Shown here: piece after piece, positions 11,778 to 23,409 of the stretch
Numbering within the stretch: position 1 is the first letter of the stretch
Layout: every line of letters begins with the position of its first letter
Assembly: GCA_963930655.1 (NCBI GenBank)
Contig: OZ005617.1
Span: 1,490,501 to 1,554,500 of the forward strand
Direction of reading: 5' to 3'
Length of the DNA: 64,000 bases
DNA from: Myrica gale
Lineage: Eukaryota; Streptophyta; Magnoliopsida; Fagales; Myricaceae
The notes under the pieces: generated by a model
Told to the model about the DNA's origin: nothing
Databases searched by the model: none
The model's input: the letters and a program-made list of their open reading frames with translations, nothing else
Position numbers and translations under genes: made by a program

Positions 11778-12306
11778 GGGGTAAACTCATAGTTAGCCCA
11801 TTATATTTGGGCAAAAATCAAGTTAGCTCCCTATTTTTCAATCCAACAATTTGAGACCCATAACTTTCACAACCTATCAAACTTAGCCCCCCGTCTAAAT
11901 TAGGGGTTAAGTCCGACGGAAATTCATGCAAAATAATCGAAATGCCCTCCAAAGCTAAAATTTAAAATAAAATAGAATATAGATATAAATTTAAGGAATA
12001 AATTAAAATAAATATATTATTGAAATAGAGTTTCAATATAGTTTTATTTAAAAAATATTAATTTTTGAAAAAATATCATTTTTATTTTTTATTTCTAATG
12101 ATTTTTTTTTATTTTTTTAGTAATTTTATTTTGGAGGGGCATTTTGATCATTTTTCATGCTTTTCCTTCTAGTTTAACGTTTAATTTAGACGGAGGCGAA
12201 TATTGATAGGTTTTGAAAGTTATGGGTATCAAATTGTTGGATTCAAAAATATGGGGCTAACTATGATTTTTGCCCAAACATAGGGGACTAACTATGAATT
12301 TACCCC
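11778..12306. mobile_element. MITE with near-perfect 9-bp duplication
   Basis: The termini are inverted repeats starting GGGGTAAACTCATAGTTAG on the left, with the near complement (CTAACTATGAATTTACCCC) on the right. The arms extend well over 100 bp and include TTTGGGCAAAAATCA and ACGTTTAATTTAGACGG-type stretches. Flanks are TAGATAATA (11769-11777) and TAAATAATA (12307-12315), 8 of 9 identical. The size, long arms and 9-bp duplication suggest a Mutator-like non-autonomous element. Confidence 0.8.
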
Positions 12307-12315
12307 TAAATAATA

Positions 12316-12800
12316 TTTAATATTATAGAGTTAGCCTGTTATATCTATTTCTCTAAATTTCACTATACAAAATTGCAAAAGTCCCTACTCACTTTGCCTC
12401 GTAATATTTCACCGATCTTTGCTATGATCCTCCTTTAAGGGATGGATCACTTCCTAAAAGCTATGGGCCAATCTTTGCTTGGGCCAACAGGGAATCAGAA
12501 ATCTGGTCGAGATTAGGACCAGACAACTCGATGAACATCATGACCACAAAAATTAAAGAGAGTTGTAAACGACAATTGGGCTCGATTTCAGTAGGATTCT
12601 TATTTCCAAGTCTGCGATGCAATAAAATCCCACAGGGTTGATCCAGATTGTGAAGAAAAAGCACGATAAAAGTGGTTCAGACCAACAAAAAAAAATGTTC
12701 AAATTTTGGAAATCAAAGCTGCAGGAGCATCACGTAAAGGGATTTTTATCAAGAACAGAGATGCAGCAATTTTCTGCAACATAAACATGAGAGCCATTTA
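12316..12800. other. Sequence where the missing prohibitin exons would be expected
   Basis: Reading the minus strand past the prohibitin fragment, no further prohibitin exons are found. A 67-codon minus-strand frame at 12461-12664 has no recognisable similarity. The junction near 12802 is therefore a likely truncation point. Confidence 0.35.
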
Positions 12801-12801
12801 C

Positions 12802-13227
12802 AGTCTGTAGGTCACGGCTCCCTGAAGTACTCTCCACTAGATGGGGTCGGGCACGGACATCATAGATGATTGGCCATTCAAACCCTGGAGCTATAAGGTG
12901 TGTTCCCTCAGCGTAAACCTACATGACACAAAACAAGTTACAATCCCGATAATGTAAAGCCACCAGCATGTTGCAGATTACACCTCTCTGTTTTTTGGTT
13001 TTTTTTTCATACATATCTTAAGAGGAAGAGTTAAGGGCAACAGAAAAACCCTTGTCTTTAATCCCAACTAAACGATTGAACTCAATGACCCGATGACCTC
13101 CCTCAACAGTGTACAGACTGTTGGCAGCTGCATACAAGGCAAGCCCACCAGTGATTCCCACCTTAAGCAAGGTATACGCCGCGCCACCGCCGGGCACCTT
13201 GGAAACTCTAACGTTGTTGAAATTCAT
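12802..13227 (-). pseudogene. PHB: Truncated prohibitin gene fragment (first two exons only)
   Basis: Prohibitins form ring complexes in the mitochondrial inner membrane. Exon 1 (13051-13227) encodes 59 residues from MNFNNVRVSKVPGGG to GIKDK, with the N-terminal membrane segment and the conserved VEGGHRVIEFNR. Exon 2 (about 12802-12918) continues VYAEGTHLIAPGFEWP, then YDVRARPHLVESTSGSRDLQ. Intact prohibitins carry about 180 more residues of SPFH domain and coiled coil; none is found downstream. The base pair after exon 1 is GG where GT is needed, so the donor also looks damaged. The fragment is probably dead: about 97 of roughly 280 residues, broken donor, no 3' exons. Confidence 0.85.
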
Positions 13228-13442
13228 GGTCCTAAAATTTCATGCAATCAAATCCAGGAAACCAAATGAAAGCATTCAACCAACCCTGCGTTAAAAGGGA
13301 TAGTTTAAAAACACGAGCAAGTCAGACAATGAAAAACACAAGCCAAATTAGCCGCTTAAAATACTACCCAAAAAATTAAATGTTAAAGTCCTTTTCATTC
13401 GCAAACTTTCTTTGGACCCAAGGTCCCAAACAGCATACAACT

Positions 13443-13760
13443 TAGGGCTGTCCAAAATACCGGCCAGACCGGCCAAACCGGACCGGTTTTGGTCAAAACC
13501 AGTGGACTTTTTTTAAACCGGGTTGACCGGACCGGAGTATACCTCTCCAAACCAAAAATTGGCCCAAAATGACATGACTCAACCCAAAATCGGCTCAAAA
13601 TGGCATGACCCAAACCGACCAAAACCGGACCAGACCGGACCGGCGAAATCGAGGACCGGATCGAACCAAATCGGTTATATGACCGGTCCGGTCCATATAC
13701 TCTACAAAATGGCCGGTTTGGCCGGCCGGACTGGACCGAAACTAGACATAGACAACCCTA
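13443..13760. mobile_element. Second hAT-type MITE with 8-bp duplication
   Basis: The left end reads TAGGGCTGTCCA and the right end is an imperfect complement (AGACAACCCTA). Both flanks carry ATACAACT (13435-13442 and 13761-13768). The interior is rich in CCGGACCGG and GACCGGTCC motifs, like the element at 227-618, so the two belong to one family. It is inserted about 210 bp upstream of the prohibitin fragment start. Confidence 0.85.
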
Positions 13761-13768
13761 ATACAACT

Positions 13769-14925
13769 TATAAAACACAAATGGGAAACACTGTATAAAG
13801 GGTAACACAAAAATACAGAAAATGGGAAACTGACGTACTTAATTCCCAAAATTTGTTCCTTTTTCTTTTACTAGGAATTTCTTTTGCCGTCAGACATAAT
13901 CATGAGTTGGAAAAGGGAAAAAAAACCTTCAATATTATTTCCTATCTCAGGACCAAATGTTGATTTTCTAAGGTTATGTTTGTTTCATGTTTCAAAAATT
14001 TTTTAAAATGTTTTCTTCTCACGTTTTCATCAATTCTAATACATTTTCACCAATCTTAATAATTTTTTTATAAATTCCAACAACTTTTAACACACTTTTT
14101 ACCAATCCCAAGAGAATCTACACTACTTTAAAAAAAACACAAACACAAAAACATATCTCAAAACATAATCCAAACGTAGCAAATTTTTCATGAACTTTCT
14201 CAGAAACCAACGGAAACTAATATAAAGAGAAAAGGCTAAATATATATATCCGTGTACCTTCTAGTCCCCAGTCACCGCTGAAGGCATAGAGAAGGGTTTA
14301 TGGTTTAAGAGAAAGGCCTCGAAAGAAAGAGAGACTGACAGGTTCAGGGCTTGGAAGTTGGAACTGGCAAGGTCATGTGCTTTGGGCCTAAGCCGGGCAG
14401 TATTGGGCCCAAATCGATTAATTGCCCATATGATCAACCCTAGGTTTATTTCCAGACGGAGACCATTAGGCCCAACGGGTTTTCAGCGGGTCACAAGACC
14501 ATTTTTTTTTTCTACGTGGGTCACCAGACATTGAGACAAATATACGGGGAAAATGGGTAAGGAAACAGAATAAGCTAAAGAAGAAGAAAAAATAAAAATG
14601 CCAATACAGAGTTACAGACTCCGAGTCGATTTCCCACTTTCTCGGCGAGAAAAAGAAAAAGAAAAAGAAAAGCAAAGGAATTCATCTCCCACTGAACTTC
14701 AATAGAAGAATCCAAAGAGGGCAAAAAAAAGGGGGGAGGAATTGCGTCTCCCACATAGCGACGCAATGACGAGACCACCAATAGACGACCTTGTTCGTGC
14801 TTTCCTGGTCCTTTCTTGGTATACTTTCGGAAAAGCGGCTCTCTCGAATCTAATCCAATTGCCATCCCAGCAAGTACTCTCTTCGTCTCTCTCTCTCTCT
14901 CTCTCTCTGCTTGTTTCTCTGTGAG
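13769..14925. other. Upstream region of the DUF212 gene, with a MITE at about 13970-14180
   Basis: The stretch about 13970-14180 is the reverse complement of sequence at 50250-50475 and starts GGTTATGTTTG; both are copies of one MITE family. From about 14270 the sequence leads into the DUF212 gene. A (CT)n tract at about 14886-14908 lies just before its ATG and is probably in the 5' leader. Confidence 0.5.
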
Positions 14926-17521
14926 ATGGACGAAGTGATGACGGCCGCTGATGCGGCATCGAACTTCCGATCTCAATCGTTTGAGCCGTCTATCGTCCCC
15001 TCCAACCTACCTCTCATCTCCGCTTTCCTCTCCTTCTCTCTCGCTCAGTTTCTAAAGCTCTTCACCACCTGGTACTGCCCTCTCTCCCCCTCTCTTGTTC
15101 TGTACAGGAATTACATGGGTCCTCAGAAAGTTTGAGAAAAAAGACGTTCAATTTTGATTATTATATGTTGCCTTCTTGGTGGGAATTAATGGGAAATCTC
15201 GATTTTGGGAGATCCTCACATAATTCTTGCTGAAATTGGCTTCTCTTCTGAAGGTCATGGATTATGTCTAAGCTTTTTTTTTGGCTTAATGTTTCAAATA
15301 CACTATACTCCTAGACGTGCAGGTTCAAAGAAAAGAGATGGGATTCGAGAAGAATGCTTAGCTCAGGTGGAATGCCCTCATCACATTCAGCGACTGTGAC
15401 AGCTCTTGCGGCTGCCATTGGCTTGCAAGAGGGAACTGGAGGATCCGCATTTGCTATTGCAGTGGTCTTGGCATGTGTTGTATGTACCTTTTAACCAAGT
15501 CTTGTTCATTCTTTTTTGTGTTGGGCATGCTTACTTATCTTACTACTTCCATCTTTGCCCGAGCTTATGAAAAGGCTTGCAGTATGAAAGGGATGCTATT
15601 TGTTATGTTCTTGTGGTTGGGAAGTTCTGTGAATGTGTTGGGTTATGGAAAGCTTCTGTTTATGGAATGAGCAAATAATCCTACAAAAGGTTTCCTATAT
15701 GCGAATGCCATCATTGTGACTCTAGCACTTGGAGCTGTAAATAAACTATTTTGTATGTGCACTGCATGAATTCTTCTCATACAAATTATACTAAAAAGGA
15801 ATCACACTTACGCAAAAGTTTATGAATTTTTTAAGCTCGTTTTCTTTCCTTGAGGATCCCAACTTGTATGTACTCGTTCTGGCACTTTAACCCATATAAC
15901 TTAAGGGGAGTGTCTTCTTGTTGGTGAATTGTATGAGTAAGTTGACAGCTAAGAATTTTATCCAATTAACTAAAACAATATAATTTTGACAACAATCAAG
16001 GTATTAACAAATACTACGATATACATTTCGATGCTTATTTTTCTTCTCAGTGTCCATAAACTTACTTGGGTTTGGCTGCCTGGATATCCTTAATGGTTCC
16101 TTGCAGGTAATGTATGATGCTTCTGGAGTGAGACTTCATGCTGGTCGCCAAGCTGAAGTAAGATAATATATTACTGGTAGTGTACTTGGTACTTGCATTA
16201 AAAAAAAGTCAATTAGCAAAATAACGAGATAATTTTGAATATTGCTGGAAGAAATCACTGTATTATAAAATTTCTATCATGGTCATCATTAGTTCTGTAT
16301 TTCCTGTTTCTTTTGGTTTGTATCATGGAATCAGACGTCACTGTCGTTGTTTCTATTAAGAACCTGGCTAATATATTTTTTTATGGGTTATTGCAGTTAC
16401 TAAATCAAATTGTGTGTAAGCTACCTCCTGAACATCCTGTCTCTAATGTTAGACCTCTACGAGATTCACTCGGTCATACTCCACTTCAGGTCTGTTGTTT
16501 TTATTGTATTTAATCGGTATAGATGAAGTTATTGCTGTTGTCCTCGTGTCAACTACTTGAGTCTGATCAAGTGGTTAGTATACTATTTTTATGGGTAGAA
16601 ATTTATCAGATGGGAAAAAAAAATTTGGAAATTAGTGAAGGTTTTTATGTTTGCCTATTTTCTACCATGTGCCTGATGCATGATGGATTCTTAAGAGGAA
16701 CCCCTTTTGATGATCCAGATGCTAACACCCATCACACTTTGAGTGTAATAACAGAAAGAAGCTGAATCTTTGGTCTTCTTATCATCTTATGTGTTATTCC
16801 TCGCTGGGTTTTTTCATATCGAAAAGAGATATCTTGTGCAGATACTGTAGTTCTCTGGCTAGGGAAACCGTACACATTTGACTCATTTACATTAATTTAG
16901 AGACCTAAAATTTGTGGTGGTTGTCATTTCCTGATTTATACTCCCTCCTTTTTGTTTTTTAGGAGAAACCTTTTTAGTCGTTTCTGCAGATATGATCTGC
17001 TTTTTGAAGCTATGTTTGTTCACAGTAGTTATACAAGTGGTATGGAGCTACTTTGAGGGGAAATGATTTGTCTTGCACAATGCTCACGGGTATCAAGTGG
17101 CTCTGTTATATGTGCATTCTTATTGTAACAAGCCAGTAGCTGGAGCGTTTGCTTTCCACTTCCACACTTCACTTGCACATTGTGTTGGAGACATAATGCT
17201 TTCTGAAAGCTTTTGATGTTTAGGATGTAAAATGCTCTATTTGTAGTCAGGCACCTGTCCAAACTAATCCTATGTGCACCATACACATGATGCTCAAACT
17301 CATGGTTAATAAGATTAAAATGTGACTTCAGAGTGAAATGATCCGTATACCGTTTGGTGCTTTAGAAAGAGTTTTTTGACCAACATGCTTCAAACCATTG
17401 TAGTAATCATAAGTCATAACACTGACTTCAAGCAAATGTCGTCATGTTGGTATGGCCACAGGTTGTTGCAGGTGCCATTTTGGGATGTGTGGTAGCATAC
17501 CTGACGAGAAGTTCCAGTTAG
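14926..17521 (+). CDS. DUF212 (acid phosphatase/vanadium haloperoxidase-related) membrane protein
   Basis: Five exons (14926-15071, 15323-15479, 16107-16157, 16397-16489, 17462-17521) sum to 507 nt, 168 aa plus stop. All junctions are GT-AG with matching phase. The protein starts MDEVMTAADAASNF and continues with the family blocks RMLSSGGMPSSHSATVTALA, AIGLQEGTGG, VMYDASGVRLHAGRQAE and NVRPLRDSLGHTPLQV. It ends in a hydrophobic segment (VVAGAILGCVVAYL). Short hydrophobic helices suggest a small integral membrane protein. Related proteins carry the automatic label acid phosphatase/vanadium-dependent haloperoxidase-related, but no phosphatase activity should be assumed. No lesion is seen. It has a CT-rich leader and lies on the same strand as, and 1.2 kb upstream of, the CAP-H pseudogene. 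Confidence 0.93.
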
Positions 17522-18678
17522 GAGATATGATCGTTACAATGTCAGTCCTCAGAGCTTCCAGCTGACAGTTAAAAGCTTTTGATCTTGTTGCAAGCTTTTG
17601 TGGATAGAGTATGGGAATTGAAAAACAAGAAGTTTCTGACCATTGTGAATTGACGTCTTGTTATTATTTAGGGTCTTAATTTGATGTTTGCATATTAGTC
17701 TCGACATGCTATACTTGACATACTTGGCCAAATTTCAAATATAATTAGTTCCGTGTTATTTGTTGAAAGCCATTGTTGACCTACTTTTGTCTTACATAGT
17801 GCTGATTATCTAATTTATCTTTCGGAAGAAAGTTGGATCAGCATCCCCAGTTGATTCAAATCTCCCAATCGTTCAGAATTCACCAGGCAAAATGAGTTCT
17901 ACTGGCTGAGAAACTAGCAATATCATGTGCAGACAGCTGCTGGATGACGTGGACAACTCTCCCTACATTCGGTAATTAGATGTATTAGTGATCAGCATAT
18001 AATGGGTTAGTGCTATTAGTAGGTCAGACTAGTTTGAGCCATAATGCTCTGTTTATTTCTTCTTTAGTTATATTGTAGTGGTGGTGGTTAATTGAAAGTA
18101 GTTTCTTACCCACGTGTTGTGGGATGTTCATGTTGGTTATGTGAAGTGGTCTAGAACTATGGAGGCACCGGTCTGTATTGAACACCCTTTTCTATTGTTA
18201 ATGAAGGTTATGGAAAATTTACAGCAAATTTCTTGAATTGAAAATTTGAAACCGGAGGACTCAGGCTCCTCTAAATAGCCTAATTGGAGGGAGCCTGACT
18301 CGAAGAAGCCTACTTCAACATTTATTTACTCTAAGGAAATCGTTGGAAGCCAGGAATGGAAAATAAGGTGCTTTTTTTGTAATGAGGAGTTTTGTTTTGG
18401 TCCTTTTGGAGTTTTTGGCGGCTAGAAAGCTTGTTCAGTGCAAGTTTCAATCTGGTTTACGGTCACCATTACCTTCGCGGTTCTTTATACTCTTCATGCG
18501 CAGAATGGCGTTAGTTGCGAGCGATTGAATCATTTTCCCAGCATCTTTCCTAACGACATGTCGTTCCACTTCCCTTTTAAGTCCACCTTTTATTTAAAAT
18601 CTTATTCCGGTGTTGCAGGAAAGTAACCGCTTTCTCTTCCCTTTTTCAAAAATTTCCCTCGTTCTCTCTCTCACATCG
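17522..18678. other. Intergenic: 3' end of the DUF212 gene and promoter of the CAP-H locus
   Basis: It should hold the 3' untranslated region of the DUF212 gene and the promoter and leader of CAP-H. A pyrimidine-rich CTCTCTCTCTC run precedes the CAP-H ATG at 18679. No other gene or transposon boundary is seen. Confidence 0.4.
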
Positions 18679-21600
18679 ATGGCTGAAGAACCTCTAAGCC
18701 CTAAGCCATCACTGGCACCGTCTCAGAGAGCTCCAACGGCAGCCAACCGGCTGCAATCACCGACCAGCCCCTTCTTCCTGGGCTCCAATGACGACCAACT
18801 CGAACGCGCGCCCCGCCGCCAATCGATGTGACACTTGCTTACAGAGACAGAAACTAAGTTCTTTAGCCCCTGTATTAGCCGCCACCACAAAAACTTCTTC
18901 GCCTCCTCCCGATCCTTGTCTTAGCAAGGAACAGATTGTCGACTTGTTCCATAATTGCATTAAGCTTGCCAGCGAAAATGTCCGCTCTCTCTCTCACTTT
19001 TTCTTGTTCAATATCTCGTTTCCGAAAGCAAACAATAAAAGAGATATGAATCGTTTCTTTCTTTGACAAATTGGTCCGCAATATGCTCAGTCTCATCTCA
19101 CAAACAAACACACAAGTTCTCACTGTTTCTACATTATGCAAAGATTTGGTAATAACACTGACTCTGGCTGAATCCTGGTCACCGTCATGTCGTGTATTCT
19201 TTGTGTTCCTTGATTTTCTTTCTTGCTCAATTTAGAAAAATAATCAGAAGAACACTTGGGAGCTGAAGCTTATAGATCATCTTAGTGAGATTATCAAAGT
19301 TGAAGCTGAGAACAATGTGGAGACTAATTTTCAAACGGTTTGAAACACTTCTGCGAAAATTGATTGGTGGATATTGCTTTGTATTTATATCTTAGCAATT
19401 CATGTTGTGATTTTGATTTGTAGGCTAGTCGCACATTGGAGGCTGGGGTGAAAATTTACTCTGTAAGGGTGGATGCGGTACACTCAGAGGCATATAAGGT
19501 ATTGGGTGGGATCAATTGAGCCGGTATAGAGGAGCAGAAGGTTGGGACTTTACTTTCTGTCTGAGCGCAATTGCTGCTCGGTTGTGGTTCAACACTATTT
19601 GCTTTTGAATAGTGGAGGTGTGTAATATTAATAGGGTTACTTGTTAGTTGTTCAAATGCTATTTTTGTCCTTGTATTACAAGGTAAATATCATGTCACCA
19701 TAGTCTCCATCTTTCAAAGCCGGAGTTATGGAAGTTGGAGCTGCTATTGGTTGATAAATGTTGTTTTAACCAACAACTTGTTATTCCTTTAATAATACAT
19801 GCCAAATAGGTAAACCTAGCACTGAATGGCTGGAATTTTTCAAGTAGAGACGGGGCACCAAAATAACTGCTTTAGGCGAACTTTACTTCACTAGTTTTAT
19901 CTTTTGCTTGAAAAAACTGATGCCTTAGGTATTTCTTTGTGTTTCAAAGCCTTTCATAAGTTGTGACTCACTGTAAGGCTGCAATAATATGTACCTAGAT
20001 TGCCTTTATGCTCTACAAGGATTATAACCATAGCCTTGCAATGTTATCCCTAGTTTTCAGCATTTGTTGAAAATAGAGATCTATGCTTATGCACTTTTCT
20101 TAGTTCGCAAAAATAATGCTTTGGTAACAGAAGCTGTTTTAGAAGGAGGCAATGTGGACAATGGGCAGGACAGAAGCCATTCTAAGAAAGATACTGAGAA
20201 GAAGGTATGGTTTTGGATCATATTGCATTAGTGAATAGACTGAAATAGCAAACTGATGCAAGTGGTTATACAGGTCTCACCGCTGTTCGACATTGAAATC
20301 CTCTTTTGAAGCTCTTAATATTAAGAAGTTTGATGGTAACTTCATATCCTGCTTCTATTTCTCCAATTATTCAACTGTTTTCCATTTTGAATTCGAGATT
20401 TGTCCCCCTGGATTTTTAGTTGCATTTTCGGTGGATCCTCTGTATCATCAGACATCCGCACAATTTGATGAAGGTGGAGCCAAGGGTCTTCTGTTGAATA
20501 ACCTTGGAGTATATGGAGGGTGTCCAGTGCTTTTTTATTCTTTCGAAGTTCCAGGGCAGTCCAAATCTTGTTCATCCCAAAATGATACTTCTGATATGGT
20601 TGATCCCTCTTTTGCCGAAGGTAAACAGGATGGCATTCTGATCCCACTTGTTCATGTTCCCGAGTACACACACCTTTTCCTTCCTCTTCTTGTTTCAGTG
20701 ATTTGTGTATTTTCTTTGTAGAATCTATTGAACAGATGGTCATCAACATACGTGCATCGAATGAAATTTCTCCGACCCTGAAGGAGATTGTCCATCACTT
20801 TGATAATGGTAATCAAAGGCAGGCACAGACATTTAATGTAGATCAGCAAGCAGATGTGATCGCTGATGCATATGAAGATGATGAAGCAGATTTTGGCTCT
20901 GATTTTGTTGGAAATCATAATGCATGGACCTTTGATCATGATGAGACGAGTTTTGTTAGTCAGAGCTCCAGTTCTGGAGATCCTACTTTACAAAGTCATC
21001 ACAAGCTATCTGTTAAATTTGTATGCTGAAGTGGTTTTTGAGTAACTTATTCCATGTACTTTTCTTTTCATCGACCTAGTGGCAAATCTAGAAAGTTTTT
21101 CTCAGTGGGGTGAGATATAGTTGCCAAAGAATATCACGATGAGGCTGCTGTACGTTTTGTTGGATCTATGAATGGGCACTGGCATATGGAAAATCTTCCA
21201 TCCGACTGGGGCTGGGGCATCCACTGCCCCCCTCCCCCCTAAGTTTGCCATTATGTGGATGCTGAAAAGAAACAAATATGCGAAAGGTCTTTCCTTATAT
21301 TGTGCAGGAGAATGAACCCTATATGTCATCTGAAGCTGATGTAGATGATAGATTTGAGAAGGTCTCAATGTTTTTGTTTCAAGGACTTGGAATTACTTCA
21401 AAACAAAATACCTGGGCAGGTCCTGATCATTGGAAATATCGGAGGTCTAAGGGTAGGAAATATACAGAAAATTATGTTTTCAGCTTGTATCCTATGTTAT
21501 GCCTACCAATTAGATTTTCTCTATATGGCATTTATTTGTAGATTCAGAGCATGTAGCTGCCACTGAAAGTGGACCGACTATCACAAGTACGAGAGGAAAG

Positions 21601-23409
21601 ACGAAAATCCTCATTGAAGCTGACATTGACTTCACCAAATCCTTGGACAATAAAGTGCATGATATCTTTCTTCCCCCAAAAAATCCAAAGTCTTTACTCT
21701 TACCTACAAATAGAGCACCGTCTAATAAGAGACTTCCAGAAGATGGCCATTATCAGCCTGAGGATCTTGTCAAATTGTTTCTTCTTCCCAATGTTTTGGT
21801 AATGTCGGCCAATCTCTAACAATGTATGAACTTTTTATATTGTCTTACCAGAAATGAGTTTAAAGTTTTGCTAGGTGGCTATCTTGGGGTCAGTATGATC
21901 CCAACTAGCTATAGAATCTCAATCTTGGGCCTCAATTCAACATACAGAGGTATATAAACTTTGGGATAAATTTGTGTTTACAAGAAGTATTTAATGTAGT
22001 GCTTTAGTACTAACCAAGGAGAGATTACAAATGCTAGTTGGTAGCATAGCTTAAATCATGGTTTATGTAAAGATCAGTAGTGATCAGAAGAATGTCTAGT
22101 TAAGTAATCATGTTACTGCCCTGATTTGGAATAAGTTCTTTAGCCCCTGTATTATTGTTGTGTTTATGATTGAAATGTCTACTTATTGCAGTGCCTTGGG
22201 AAGAGAAGAAGAAAAATTTCAGGTACAGACCCTGCTTCCTTTATTGTGAACATCTGATATTGCAACTGTCTTTTATGCTGAATATGCACATTTTTTCTGC
22301 ATTAACGTCCTATGACAAGCTATCATCCTTTTTCACTAATCAAAAGAGTAGGGTCATACTGCTAATTTTCTCCCTCATGATATCTTAAGAAGTATATTTG
22401 AGACGGGAAGAAATATCTCCAAGAAGTCTTGGGGGAATATATTAGTTATTGTAATGATGAGTACCTTATTGTTCTTTATCCAGATGACAACTCCTGGGAA
22501 GGAAACAATGGTTTCGATGAAGGGCTGCCATCGTGGGACAATGAGAGCGGGCTTAGTGGCCACTATGATGATGGACATGTCCATAATGATGCGGAGGACT
22601 TAGATACACTTATCTCTCAGCCTTGCAGGGTTTGTGTTTATTCTCTCTTTCTTTATTTACTCTCAAAAGATTTAAGCCAATCGTGTTATTCTTTGGTTTA
22701 GTCAATATATGTTTCCCATGGATTTTGTGGTTTCTATCTCTCAGTGTTCCTGTCCTGAGGCTTGACTTGTGATTCTTTAGGTGAACAAAATTGAAGTTCG
22801 ATACGACAAACTTTCAAAACAATTTGATGTACATTCACCGAAAGAAACCCTATGGGATCACATACAAGAATCTTCTGAAGTTCCTGAAACGGTAAGCATA
22901 TTCTTTTCATTTCTCCTAACTTCTATACAGGATTTCTTGTAAGATCATTAACATGAATTGTTTGGCAAGCGAGCTGCTTTTCTATCAGTAGAAAGGAAAT
23001 GCTAATTGCTCATTGGTTTTGCTGCCTCTTGCCAGTTCCTAGCATCTTGCAAGTTGTTTTGCATTATGACTCCGATAATGTTTTTAAGGAATGAGTCCCA
23101 GTGCTTTAATTAGTACCTCGGGGAATTTTTTATTCTTGGCTATCTTCTATTTACATTTATCTACCTTGAAAAGTAGTTTTGTTATACTGAATAAAATATT
23201 TCTGGCAAAAGGCGTGCAAAGACAAGATATCTTTCAGACATCTCTTGTCCACCTTTCCTGTTGACTGCCAAGCTGCCGCTCCAGAGGATATCTCTCCACA
23301 TTTGTGTTTCATCTGTCTTTTGCATTTGGCCAATGAGCATGGTTTAAGCATTCACGACTGCTCCACTTTGGATGATCTCAGCATACATCTTCCCTCGTGC
23401 CAAAACTGA
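18679..23409 (+). pseudogene. CAPH: Condensin subunit 2 (CAP-H, kleisin) gene, disrupted
   Basis: CAP-H is the kleisin that bridges the SMC2/SMC4 heads in condensin I. Thirteen exon-like blocks are recognisable: 18679-18979, 19236-19337, 19424-19540, 20131-20204, 20274-20335, 20420-20620, 20722-21020, 21308-21452, 21542-21798, 22192-22222, 22484-22629, 22781-22891 and 23212-23409. Conserved segments include SPTSPFFLGSNDD, NTWELKLIDHLSEIIKVE, DPLYHQTSAQFDEGGAKGLL, WAGPDHWKYR, FLPPKNPKSLLLP and SPHLCFICLLHLANEH. The frame is broken in exon 1, where it runs into TGA at 18829. In exon 3, TGA at 19517-19519 replaces the Arg codon of the VLGGINRAG motif, a C-to-T type change. The frame shifts again in exon 5 near 20285. 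Splice sites are largely intact, so decay looks recent. CAP-H is essential, so a working copy should exist elsewhere; assembly or sequencing error is the alternative. Confidence 0.85.

Noticed and set aside
12461..12664. 67-codon minus-strand frame as a prohibitin 3' exon
   Set aside because: It contains none of the conserved prohibitin blocks expected after the DLQ motif.
20342..20749. 135-codon minus-strand frame inside the CAP-H locus
   Set aside because: It is antisense to the well-supported CAP-H exon 6 and has no similarity of its own.
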